From positions 1 to 48,353 of the forward strand of contig NZ_MLCF01000049.1 of NCBI RefSeq assembly GCF_001879105.1: DNA of 48,353 nucleotides, read 5' to 3'. The notes beneath the pieces are model-generated. The model saw only the letters and a program-made list of their open reading frames with translations. It had not been told where the DNA came from and did not search any database. Origin of the DNA: Mangrovactinospora gilvigrisea. GTDB lineage: Bacteria; Actinomycetota; Actinomycetes; Streptomycetales; Streptomycetaceae. Shown here piece by piece: positions 7,105 through 14,716 of this stretch (position 1 is the first letter of the stretch; every line of letters starts with the position of its first letter). Both the position numbers and the translations under genes were made by a program.

Positions 7105-8489
7105 CGGCCCGCCGCCCCCAGCTCCAGCAGCGGGTGCCCCTCGGACGGGCCCAGCTCCCGCACCCGCCCCGCCGCGTCCAGCAGGCCCACGTCCGCCAGC
7201 CACGCCTCGAACTCCGGCGCCGGGCGCAGCCCCAGCACCTCCCGCAGATAGAGCGCGTCGTGGTAGGAGGCCGACTGGTAGTTGAGCATCACGTCGTCCC
7301 CGCCGGGCGTGCAGATCACGAAGGACACCCCGGCCGCCCCCAGCATGGTCAGCATCGTCCCGATGTCGTCCTCGTCGGCGTCCGCGTGATTGGTGTAGCA
7401 GACGTCCACACCCATCGGCACGCCCAGCAGCTTGCCGCAGAAGTGGTCCTCCAGCGCGGCCCGCAGGATCTGCCGGCCGTCGAAGAGGTACTCCGGGCCG
7501 ATGAACCCCACCACCGTGTTGACCAGCAGCGGGTCGTAGCGCCGCGCCACCGCGTAGGCCCGCGCCTCCAGCGTCTGCTGGTCGACGCCGTGGTGCGCGC
7601 CGGCCGAGAGCGCGCTGCCCTGCCCGGTCTCGAAGTACATCGCCTGGCCGCCGACCGTGCCGCGGCCCAGCCGCCGCACCGCGTCGTGCGCCTCGTCCAG
7701 CATCGCCAGCGTCACCCCGAACGCGGCGTTCGCCGCCTGCGTCCCGGCGATCGACTGGAAGACCAGGTCGACCGGGGCGCCCCGCTCCATCAGCCCCAGC
7801 GTGGTGGTGACATGGCACAGCACGCAGGACTGCGTCGGGATGCGGTAGCGCTCGATCACCCCGTCGACCAGCTCCAGCAGCGCCCGCGCCCGCTCCGGGC
7901 CGTCGCCGGCCGGGTTGATGCCGATCACCGCGTCCCCGCAGCCCAGCAGCAGCCCGTCGAGGATCGCCGCCGCCACGCCCGCCGGATCGTCCGTCGGATG
8001 GTTGGGCTGCAACCGGGTCGCCAGCCGCCCCGGCAGGCCGACGGTGGAGCGGAACGCGGTGACCACCCGCGCCTTGCGCGCCACCGCGACCAGCTCGGCG
8101 TTGCTCATCAGCTTGGAGGCCGCCGCGACCATCTCCGGCGTCAGCCCGCGCGCCACCGCCGCGAGTCCGGGCCCGTCCGCGCCCAGCAGCCACTCCCGGA
8201 ACCCGCCCACCGTCTGCGCGGCCAGCGGCGCGAACGCCGCCGCGTCATGGCCGTCCAGGATCAACCGGGTGACGTCGTCCGCCTCGTAGGGCACCACCGG
8301 CTCCGCCAGGAACCGGCCCAGCTCCACCTCGGCGAGCGCGCGGCGGGCCGCCACCCGCTCCTGCTCCGAACCGGCCGCCACCCCCGCCAGCGCGTCCCCC
8401 GACCGGCCCGGCGACGCCGCCCCCAGCAGCCGCGCCAGCCCGTCGAACCGGAACCCCCGCCCGCCCACCGTGCCCCGATACCGCACCAT
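7101..8489 (-). CDS. eutB: Ethanolamine ammonia-lyase large subunit
   Basis: The 462-residue protein matches EutB: YRGTVGGRGFRFDGLARLLG at the N-terminus, ASKLMSNAELVAVARKARVVT, the barrel segments CGDAVIGINPAGD and SCVLCHVTTTLG, and GVDVCYTNHADADEDD with the conserved Asn/His/Asp cluster. EutB is the catalytic TIM barrel; with EutC it releases ammonia from ethanolamine using adenosylcobalamin. ATG 8489 is preferred over a TTG at 8507 because MVRYRGTVGG matches the family start; the ribosome binding site is weak. A divergent dehydrogenase gene begins 86 bases away, and that gap is too short for a cobalamin riboswitch. Confidence 0.92.
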   Translation of the reverse strand: MVRYRGTVGGRGFRFDGLARLLGAASPGRSGDALAGVAAGSEQERVAARRALAEVELGRFLAEPVVPYEADDVTRLILDGHDAAAFAPLAAQTVGGFREWLLGADGPGLAAVARGLTPEMVAAASKLMSNAELVAVARKARVVTAFRSTVGLPGRLATRLQPNHPTDDPAGVAAAILDGLLLGCGDAVIGINPAGDGPERARALLELVDGVIERYRIPTQSCVLCHVTTTLGLMERGAPVDLVFQSIAGTQAANAAFGVTLAMLDEAHDAVRRLGRGTVGGQAMYFETGQGSALSAGAHHGVDQQTLEARAYAVARRYDPLLVNTVVGFIGPEYLFDGRQILRAALEDHFCGKLLGVPMGVDVCYTNHADADEDDIGTMLTMLGAAGVSFVICTPGGDDVMLNYQSASYHDALYLREVLGLRPAPEFEAWLADVGLLDAAGRVRELGPSEGHPLLELGAAGR

Positions 8490-8575
8490 GCGCCCGACGG
8501 TAGCCAACCCCGCCCCGGCGCACCAGAACCCCCGGTGCGACGATCGGACCCGCAGCCGTCCCCCTGGAGGTCACC

Positions 8576-9328
8576 ATGGATTCGCGCCCGGAGCCCCGCG
8601 CGGTGCTCGTCACCGGAGCCTCCCGCGGCATCGGCCGCGCCGTCGCCCAGGCGTTCGCCGCCCGCGGCGACCGGGTCGCCGTCCACTACGGCTCCCGCCG
8701 CGCCGACGCCGAGCAGACGCTCGCCGCCCTCCCCGGCACCGGCCATCTGCTCGCCCCGGCCGACCTCGCCGACCCGGAGGACGCCCGGGCGCTGGTCGAG
8801 CGGGCCGCGGACGGGCTCGGCGGGCTGGACGTGCTCGTCAACAACGCCGCCGTCAACCTCCCGCACCCGCTCCCCGAGACCGGCTACCGGGAGTGGCAGG
8901 ACGCCTGGCGGCGCACCGTCGACGTCAACCTGCTGGGCACCGCCAACGTCAGCTACTGCGCGGCCCGCAGCATGATCGACCGTCAGGTGCCCGGCCGGAT
9001 CGTCACCATCGGCTCCCGCGGCGCCTACCGCGGCGAGCCCGACCACCCGGCGTACGGCGCCACCAAGGCGGCGCTGCACGCGCTGGGCCAGTCGCTGGCG
9101 GTCTCGCTCGCGCCGCACGGCATCGCCGTCGCCTCGGTGGCGCCCGGTTTCGTCGCCACCGAGCGGGTCGCCGACCGGGTCACCGACGAGGTCCGCGCGC
9201 AGAGCCCGTTCGGCCGGGTCGCCGAGCCCGCCGAGATCGCCGCCGCGGTGCTCTACCTCGCCTCGCCCGAGGCCCAGTGGACCTCCGGCGCCGTCCTCGA
9301 CGTCAACGGCGCCTCCTACCTGCGGTAG
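8576..9328 (+). CDS. Short-chain dehydrogenase/reductase (SDR)
   Basis: This is a classical 250-residue SDR. The cofactor loop TGASRGIG is near residue 13, NNAA near residue 90, the catalytic Ser is in IVTIGSRGAYRG, and the YxxxK pair is YGATK. The tail PFGRVAEPAEIAAAVLYLAS...TSGAVLDVNG is typical of 3-oxoacyl-ACP reductase-like (FabG-type) members. The loop Arg suggests NADP(H), by inference. GGAGG lies 6 bases before ATG 8576. It is divergent from eutB and convergent with the RDD gene; a link to acetaldehyde metabolism is only positional. Confidence 0.85.
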   Translation: MDSRPEPRAVLVTGASRGIGRAVAQAFAARGDRVAVHYGSRRADAEQTLAALPGTGHLLAPADLADPEDARALVERAADGLGGLDVLVNNAAVNLPHPLPETGYREWQDAWRRTVDVNLLGTANVSYCAARSMIDRQVPGRIVTIGSRGAYRGEPDHPAYGATKAALHALGQSLAVSLAPHGIAVASVAPGFVATERVADRVTDEVRAQSPFGRVAEPAEIAAAVLYLASPEAQWTSGAVLDVNGASYLR

Positions 9329-9345
9329 CCCGGCCCGGACAGGAC

Positions 9346-9816
9346 CTAGGCGCGGACCTCGACAGTGCGGGCCGCCTTGTCGTGCAGGCCGCGGGTGTCG
9401 CGGTCCCACACCACGGCCGGGATCACCAGCAGCAGCAGGAAGGTGCGGATCAGCGCCTGCACCACGGTCGCCCGGGCGCCGCCCAGGCCGATCACCCGCA
9501 GCCCGAAGATCCGCTTGCCGGGGGTGGTGCCGGTGGTGCCGACCAGCACCACCGACATCAGCAGGAAGAGGCCCGAGGTGCAGATCGAGGCGAGCCCGGT
9601 GTCGCCGCGGGCGATCAGCTGGGTCGCGATCAGCTGGCAGAGCACCCAGTCGATGAAGACGGCGCCGAGCCGGCGGCCCGTCGGGGCGATGGAGCCGGGG
9701 CCGTCCTCGGGCAGCCCGAGGCGCTTCCCGCGGTAGCCGAAGTCGGCGCCCGCATCCTCCGCCGCGGCCTGCGGTCCGGAGATCCACGACCCCAGCGCTT
9801 TCCTCGTGTCGTCCAC
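9346..9816 (-). CDS. RDD family membrane protein
   Basis: The 156-residue protein has a soluble N-terminal part (MDDTRKALGSWISG and GYRGKRLGLPEDGPGS) and then an RDD domain with hydrophobic segments. The signature arginine and aspartate lie in GRRLGAVFIDW and the second motif is TPGKRIFGLRVI; RDTRGLHDKAARTVEV closes the domain. Function is unknown; some family members take part in ion transport. In Mycobacterium I recall a homologue directly upstream of glnA1. Here it is divergent from glnA, with the GlnR operator and both promoters in the 265-base gap. The start is GTG. Confidence 0.8.
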   Translation of the reverse strand: MDDTRKALGSWISGPQAAAEDAGADFGYRGKRLGLPEDGPGSIAPTGRRLGAVFIDWVLCQLIATQLIARGDTGLASICTSGLFLLMSVVLVGTTGTTPGKRIFGLRVIGLGGARATVVQALIRTFLLLLVIPAVVWDRDTRGLHDKAARTVEVRA

Positions 9817-9943
9817 GCGACCTACGGTAGCCCGCGCGTTTGGGGTCTTTTCGGGCGGGGTCCCCGGGCTGGGGCCGCGCCGGGCCCGCGCCGCGCCCGC
9901 GCCGAGCGCGCGGAACCGATTCCAGGCCCCCTGATCTCGCCAG

Positions 9944-9981
9944 TTAACACACCGGAAACAACCGGGTCACGGTCGGGAAAC
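9944..9981 (+). promoter_or_regulatory. GlnR operator upstream of glnA
   Basis: The site reads TTAAC-N6-GAAAC-N6-GTCAC-N6-GAAAC (9944-9948, 9955-9959, 9966-9970, 9977-9981). This is exactly the a-b-a-b arrangement, with 6-base spacers, of actinobacterial GlnR boxes (gTnAC and GaAAC units). It ends 100 bases before the glnA start. A possible -10 element TACGAT is at 10027-10032, so the box lies at a distance usual for activation. GlnR is the global nitrogen regulator and glnA is a classic target. Confidence 0.85.
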
Positions 9982-10081
9982 CGGCATCCCCTACCTTCTC
10001 CGGGAATGTGCCAGCCCCCGGCCACCTACGATGACGTAACCGAGCCGCGCCGGGGCCACGGCCAGCGCGAGGAGAGTGTGG

Positions 10082-11503
10082 ATGTTCCAGAACGCCGACG
10101 AGGTGAGCCGGTACATCGCGGACGAGGACGTCAAGTTCGTCGACGTCCGCTTCTGCGATCTGCCGGGGGTCATGCAGCACTTCACGGTGCCGGCGCAGAC
10201 CTTCGAGCCGGACGAGACACTGATGTTCGACGGATCCTCGATCCGCGGCTTCCAGGCGATCCACGAGTCCGACATGGCGCTGGTGCCGGACCTGTCGACC
10301 GCCCGCGTCGACCCGTTCCGCCGGGACAAGACCCTCAACGTCAACTTCTTCATCCACGACCCGGTGACCGGTGAGCAGTACAGCCGCGACCCGCGCAACG
10401 TGGCGAAGAAGGCCGAGGCCTACCTGGCCTCGTCCGGCATCGCCGACACCGCGTACTTCGGGCCTGAGGCGGAGTTCTACGTCTTCGACGAGGCCCGCTT
10501 CGAGACGAAGGCCAACGGCGCGTTCTACCACATCGACTCCGAGGCGGGCGCCTGGAACACCGGCGCCGCCGAGACCGGGGGCGGCCGCAACCGCGGCTAC
10601 AAGGTCCGCTACAAGGGTGGCTACTTCCCCGCCCCGCCGGTCGACCACTTCGCCGACCTGCGCGCCGAGATCTCCCTCGAACTCGCCAACTCCGGCCTCG
10701 AGGTCGAGCGCCAGCACCACGAGGTCGGCACCGCCGGCCAGGCGGAGATCAACTACAAGTTCAACACGCTGCTCGCCGCGGCCGACGACCTGATGCTCTT
10801 CAAGTACATCGTGAAGAACGTCGCCTGGCGCAACGGCAAGACGGCCACCTTCATGCCGAAGCCGATCTTCGGCGACAACGGCTCGGGCATGCACTGCCAC
10901 CAGTCGCTGTGGACCGCCGGCTCCCCGCTCTTCTACGACGAGCAGGGCTACGCGGGCCTCTCCGACACCGCCCGCTACTACATCGGCGGCCTGCTCAAGC
11001 ACGCCCCGTCGCTGCTGGCCTTCACCAACCCGACGGTGAACTCCTACCACCGCCTGGTGCCGGGCTTCGAGGCGCCGGTCAACCTGGTGTACTCGCAGCG
11101 CAACCGCTCCGCGGCGATCCGCATCCCGATCACCGGGGCCAACCCCAAGGCCAAGCGCATCGAGTTCCGCGCGCCCGACCCGTCGTCCAACCCCTACCTG
11201 GCCTTCTCGGCGATGCTGCTGGCCGGCCTGGACGGCATCAAGAACAAGATCGAGCCCGCCGAGCCGGTCGACAAGGACCTCTACGAGCTCCCGCCGGACG
11301 AGCACGCCGCGGTCGCCCAGGTCCCCGCCTCCCTCGACGCGGTCCTCGACTCCCTGGAGTCCGACCACGAGTACCTCCTCGAGGGCGGCGTCTTCACCCA
11401 GGACCTCATCGAGACCTGGCTCGACTACAAGCGCGAGAACGAGATCGCCCCCCTCCGCCTCCGCCCCCACCCCCACGAGTTCGAGATGTACTTCGACCTC
11501 TGA
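10082..11503 (+). CDS. glnA: Glutamine synthetase type I
   Basis: The 473-residue protein is a GSI-beta glutamine synthetase, converting glutamate, ammonia and ATP to glutamine in the cytoplasm. Visible motifs are FDGSSIRGF (beta-grasp region), EAEFYVFD with metal-binding Glu residues, the ATP-site segment [24 protein letters not shown], and NRSAAIRIP with the substrate Arg. Tyr401 in DLYELPPDE is the adenylylation site typical of GlnE-controlled enzymes, so activity should be regulated covalently as well as by GlnR. ATG 10082 is chosen over GTG 10076 because AGGAGA sits 6 bases upstream and MFQNADEV matches the family. A strong terminator follows the stop. Confidence 0.97.
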   Translation: MFQNADEVSRYIADEDVKFVDVRFCDLPGVMQHFTVPAQTFEPDETLMFDGSSIRGFQAIHESDMALVPDLSTARVDPFRRDKTLNVNFFIHDPVTGEQYSRDPRNVAKKAEAYLASSGIADTAYFGPEAEFYVFDEARFETKANGAFYHIDSEAGAWNTGAAETGGGRNRGYKVRYKGGYFPAPPVDHFADLRAEISLELANSGLEVERQHHEVGTAGQAEINYKFNTLLAAADDLMLFKYIVKNVAWRNGKTATFMPKPIFGDNGSGMHCHQSLWTAGSPLFYDEQGYAGLSDTARYYIGGLLKHAPSLLAFTNPTVNSYHRLVPGFEAPVNLVYSQRNRSAAIRIPITGANPKAKRIEFRAPDPSSNPYLAFSAMLLAGLDGIKNKIEPAEPVDKDLYELPPDEHAAVAQVPASLDAVLDSLESDHEYLLEGGVFTQDLIETWLDYKRENEIAPLRLRPHPHEFEMYFDL

Positions 11504-11521
11504 TTCGACCCCGCACGCCCC

Positions 11522-11559
11522 GAACGGGCGGCGTTCCCCTTGAGGGACGCCGCCCGTTC
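11522..11559 (+). terminator. Hairpin terminator after glnA
   Basis: The arms at 11522-11538 and 11544-11559 (GAACGGGCGGCG pairing with CGCCGCCCGTTC, plus TCCC/GGGA with one bulged T) form a 16-base-pair stem around a 5-base loop. There is no clear T-run, as is common in Streptomyces. It begins 19 bases after the glnA stop. Confidence 0.75.
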
Positions 11560-11591
11560 GGCGTTCGCCGACATAGTCGGGTGCGCGCAAT

Positions 11592-11684
11592 TGTCAGTCC
11601 TACGCGCTAGCGTTCCGCCGTTCATGGGACGCCCCGGCGGTGCGCCAACACCCCGGGGCTTGGCCAGTCGCGAGAGGACTGACA
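11592..11684 (+). promoter_or_regulatory. Inverted repeat able to mask the recombinase ribosome binding site
   Basis: TGTCAGTCCT (11592-11601) is perfectly complementary to AGGACTGACA (11675-11684). CGCG (11603-11606) pairs with CGCG (11669-11672) across a small internal loop, giving 14 base pairs. The 3' arm includes the GAGGA ribosome binding sequence and the A of the ATG at 11684. A transcript starting upstream of 11592 could therefore fold the start site shut, while one starting inside the repeat could not. The structure is seen; the regulatory role is inferred. Confidence 0.5.
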
Positions 11685-13681
11685 TGACGAAGTCTGCCAT
11701 CCATGTGGAGGACGGGCGTGCCTCCGAGGGCGCTCTGCGCGCCGTCAACTACCTCCGGGTGTCCAAACGGGAGCAGGCCGCGGGGTACGGCATTGCCTAT
11801 ACCGGGAAGAAGACCGCCGAGTACATCCGCGGCAAGGGCTGGGATCTTGTTGCCACCTTCAAGGACGCCGGAGAGTCCGGGATGCTTCCCTGGCGCGAAC
11901 GCGCGGGCGCGGCCGGGTTGATGCGGTTGGCCGAGCAGATGCCCTCTCCGTTCGACGTTGTGGTCGTCTTCGAGAGCCGGGCGATCGGTCGCACCAGCCG
12001 TGCCTTCTGGAGCTGGGTCTGGAGGCTTCAGGACCTCGGGGTGCACCTCGCCATCGTCGATGAGGACGTGGACAACACGTCGGACGAAGGCGAGGCCCGC
12101 ATGAGGGAGATGGCGGACGAGGCGTTCAAAGAACTTGCCCGGATCCGGAAGCGAAGCCAGGACGGCCTCCAGGAGAAGGCGGAATCGGGCGGCTTCCCCG
12201 GGGGAGCACCTCGCTATGGGTATCGGATCGAGAATCAAGGGCGGCGCGGTGAGCAGCGGCTGGTGCCCGATCGCTGCGACGGCGGCTCCGCGTGTTCCGC
12301 GGTGCGCCCCTGCATGACCGTCCACGAGGCAGATGTCCTTCGCAGAGCGCACCAACTGGTTGTCACGGGCCAGGGCAACTTCCGCAAAGCCGCGCTCGAG
12401 CTCAATGCCGAGGGATTGCTGACTCGTTCGGGCAGCCCGTGGACGCACGCCAATCTCCGAAGCAGGCTGCTCAATGACGACTTCCTCGGCGGCCGCTATG
12501 TCTTCCGCGCCGCCGGAAACGCCGAACTCGGCCGGGACGGCGCCCCGGCGTGGGGCGAGTCGGTCGCCCTCGCGCTGGAACCCGTGCTCTCGCAGCAGGA
12601 GGTGCGGGAACTCCTGGTCCTGAAAGGCAGAAAGGCGCGCCGTTCGACCACCCGGCCGGGTGGCGTCTACAGCCTGCCCCGCCGCATCACCAGCCCCTGC
12701 GGAAAGCACTACGTGGGCGCGACCTCCTCCGCCTGGGGCCGTCGGACCTACCAGTGCGCCGGAAAGTCCGAGGCGTACCCGGGTGCGCCGGTCTGCTCCT
12801 GCTCACAGCTGGCCGCGGACGGCGTCGAGGGCTGGGCGTGGAACGCCGCTCGCACCCTCGTCGAGGACCCCGATCGGTTGGCCTCCCTCACGGCAGACTG
12901 GATCTCGCGGGGACAGCAAGCCTCCCCGGACTACTCGCGCCGGCTGGCCGATATCGACCGCAGGATTGCGGAGCAGTTCGACGCGATCGACGTGGCTGTG
13001 GCGGTGGCGGCGACACGGGCGACCCGCAGGGGACTGACGGGGGAATCGGCCCGGGGCGCGGTGGAGAAGGCGCTTCGGCCGCTGGAGAGGGAACTGAGGA
13101 GTCTTCAGCACCACCGCACCGAGATCGAGGGATGGTGTGCGGACGCCGCACTCGCCGATCGGAGTCCGGGCGATATTCGAGCGCTCCTTGTCACGGACCC
13201 CGCCGATGTTGATCCGGAGAGCAAACGGGAGGTCTTTGCCCTGCTCGACCTTCGGATTCAGGTCAAGGGAAATCGGCGCCATCGGGGCGGCAGGGACTGC
13301 CCGGTGGCAGCGTGGTTCCGGGAGCGCGGCCGAGTTGTCCCCAACCTCACCGATGGGGCGTGGGCGAGGGCAGCCGTTGCGGTTCCTGTTGCTGACGGCG
13401 GAACCGTCCCCCGCCAGAGCGGCGCCATCGCGCCGAGGGACGTGCTGGCCGCTCTGCTCGACAAGGCCCGAACGGGCTGCTCATGGAACACCGCGGGCGC
13501 CAGGTCCGGCACCCGCGGTCTTCGTGCTCACTGGTTGAGGTGGACGGTATCGGGCCGCTGGGAGGCGGCCATGGAAGCGATGCAGCACTCTGACGGGGTC
13601 CCGGCGTACGACCCCCGGCCGTTGCCGCCGATGGAGATGACGTGGCGGCTCAGCGGCGGAATCCTCAGCGTGGTCCCTTAG
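11684..13681 (+). CDS. Large serine recombinase (site-specific integrase) with a transposase-like C-terminal tail
   Basis: The 665-residue protein starts with a resolvase domain: catalytic Ser27 in NYLRVSKREQ, and FESRAIGRTSR in the place of the usual SRxSR segment. The recombinase domain follows (FPGGAPRYGYRI near residue 175), then a zinc ribbon (CGKHYVGATSSAWGRRTYQC ... CSC, about residues 340-375) and a coiled-coil segment (about 410-490). Residues ~583-640 (APRDVLAALLDKARTGCSW ... HWLRWTVSGRWEAAMEAM) resemble the DUF4096 N-terminal domain of IS5-type transposases. Such enzymes integrate and excise DNA between attP and attB. ATG 11684 follows GAGAGGA. Codon use is less GC-biased than in glnA (GTT, CTT and GAT are frequent), a sign of transfer. 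The 3' end overlaps the DUF4191 gene by 17 bases. Confidence 0.9.
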   Translation: MTKSAIHVEDGRASEGALRAVNYLRVSKREQAAGYGIAYTGKKTAEYIRGKGWDLVATFKDAGESGMLPWRERAGAAGLMRLAEQMPSPFDVVVVFESRAIGRTSRAFWSWVWRLQDLGVHLAIVDEDVDNTSDEGEARMREMADEAFKELARIRKRSQDGLQEKAESGGFPGGAPRYGYRIENQGRRGEQRLVPDRCDGGSACSAVRPCMTVHEADVLRRAHQLVVTGQGNFRKAALELNAEGLLTRSGSPWTHANLRSRLLNDDFLGGRYVFRAAGNAELGRDGAPAWGESVALALEPVLSQQEVRELLVLKGRKARRSTTRPGGVYSLPRRITSPCGKHYVGATSSAWGRRTYQCAGKSEAYPGAPVCSCSQLAADGVEGWAWNAARTLVEDPDRLASLTADWISRGQQASPDYSRRLADIDRRIAEQFDAIDVAVAVAATRATRRGLTGESARGAVEKALRPLERELRSLQHHRTEIEGWCADAALADRSPGDIRALLVTDPADVDPESKREVFALLDLRIQVKGNRRHRGGRDCPVAAWFRERGRVVPNLTDGAWARAAVAVPVADGGTVPRQSGAIAPRDVLAALLDKARTGCSWNTAGARSGTRGLRAHWLRWTVSGRWEAAMEAMQHSDGVPAYDPRPLPPMEMTWRLSGGILSVVP

Positions 13682-14354
13682 GCATCTTGCGGGACATTCC
13701 CTTGGGCAAAGGACCCTTTGGGACGGGCATCCGCGACATGAGGTCGCCCATGGCGCGGAGGCGGTCGTTGGTTTCGGTGACCTGGGCGCCGGTGATCACT
13801 CGGGGCAGCTTCATCAGCGTGGTCTGCAGCTTCTTGAGCGGGACCTGGCCCTCGCCCTCGCCGACGACGATGTCCTGCACCGGGACGTCTGCCACCACGC
13901 GCTGCATCTTCCGCTTCTCGGCGGCCAGCAGCGTCTTCAGCCGGTTCGGGTTGCCCTCGCCGACCAGGACGATGCCGGGCTTGCCCACCGCGCGGTGGAC
14001 GACGTCCTGGGCGCGGTTCGCCGCGACCGCCGGCGTCACCACCCAGCCGCGCTTCAGATTGTTGAGCACCGCGGCGGCGGCTCCCGCCTGGCCGTCCATC
14101 TGGCCGAAAGCCGCCTTCTCGGCGCGTCGTCCGAAGACGATCGTCGCAGCCAGGAAGGCCAGCACGAAGCCGAGAACGCCCAGGTAGACGGGGTGTCCGA
14201 TGAGGAAGCCGACGCCGAGGAGCACACCGAAGACCACGATCGCGATGGCCCCAAGAATCAGACCGATCTGCGGATCGGTCTTCTTGGTCATCGTGTACGC
14301 CAGGCGGATCTGCTGCAGCCGCCCGGGATTCTCGGAGTTGTCCTTCCTCGCCAT
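13665..14354 (-). CDS. DUF4191 membrane protein
   Basis: The 229-residue protein begins MARKDNSENPGRLQQIRLAYTMTKKTDP and has two adjacent membrane segments (about 30-50 and 55-75: IGLILGAIAIVVFGVLLGVG and YLGVLGFVLAFLAATIVFG). A cytoplasmic domain follows with WVVTPAVAANRAQDVVHRAVG and GIVLVGEGNPNRLKTLLA, ending in a Lys/Pro/Met-rich tail. This is the DUF4191 protein found beside lipA in actinobacteria (Rv2219-like, from memory); its function is unknown. It is read in the same direction as lipB-lipA. Its last codons are shared antisense with the recombinase gene. Confidence 0.85.
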   Translation of the reverse strand: MARKDNSENPGRLQQIRLAYTMTKKTDPQIGLILGAIAIVVFGVLLGVGFLIGHPVYLGVLGFVLAFLAATIVFGRRAEKAAFGQMDGQAGAAAAVLNNLKRGWVVTPAVAANRAQDVVHRAVGKPGIVLVGEGNPNRLKTLLAAEKRKMQRVVADVPVQDIVVGEGEGQVPLKKLQTTLMKLPRVITGAQVTETNDRLRAMGDLMSRMPVPKGPLPKGMSRKMPKGPR

Positions 14355-14375
14355 GGAGGAAAGGATACGTGCCGT

Positions 14376-14588
14376 TCAGCCCCGCGAGGAACGGGGCTCG
14401 ACGGGCGCGGCGCCGCGCGCCGCCAACTCCGCCAGCATCCGCTCCGCCCGCTGCCGCTCCGCGGCCCGCTCGCGGTCCGCGCAGACCGCCGCGTAGGCGT
14501 TGCGCCGCGCGCCCTCCCGGACGCGGGCGCCGAGGGCGTCCGCGAGCCGGGCGAGCCCGCTCACCGGTGCCAGTGCGATTCCTCGCAT
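14376..14588 (-). CDS. Small protein of unknown function, 70 aa
   Basis: The protein starts MRGIALAPVSGLARLADALG and continues as an Arg/Ala/Glu-rich amphipathic helix (NAYAAVCADRERAAERQRAERMLAELAARG). I do not recognise a family; a small protein at this place, between lipA and DUF4191, is common in Streptomyces as I recall. ATG 14588 is preceded by GAGGGGAG at a good distance. It lies 21 bases upstream of the DUF4191 start and is probably co-transcribed with it. Confidence 0.6.
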   Translation of the reverse strand: MRGIALAPVSGLARLADALGARVREGARRNAYAAVCADRERAAERQRAERMLAELAARGAAPVEPRSSRG

Positions 14589-14716
14589 GGGTGCTCCCCT
14601 CCCCAGATGAGGGCCGCGACGGCGGATCCGCCGGAACACGCCCACCGTCGCGACCCTGTGTTAGCAGCCGGTTGCCGGAGCGTCAATTTCCGGCGATTTG
14701 TTCCCGTCAGCCGGGG

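Noticed and set aside
8490..8575. Cobalamin riboswitch before eutB
   Set aside because: The eutB-SDR gap is only 86 bases and lacks the B12-box signature; the element is normally about 200 bases.
11540..11683. Extended N-terminus of the recombinase from ATG 11540
   Set aside because: It would begin inside the glnA terminator hairpin and add 48 residues not expected before a resolvase domain; ATG 11684 has a good ribosome binding site.
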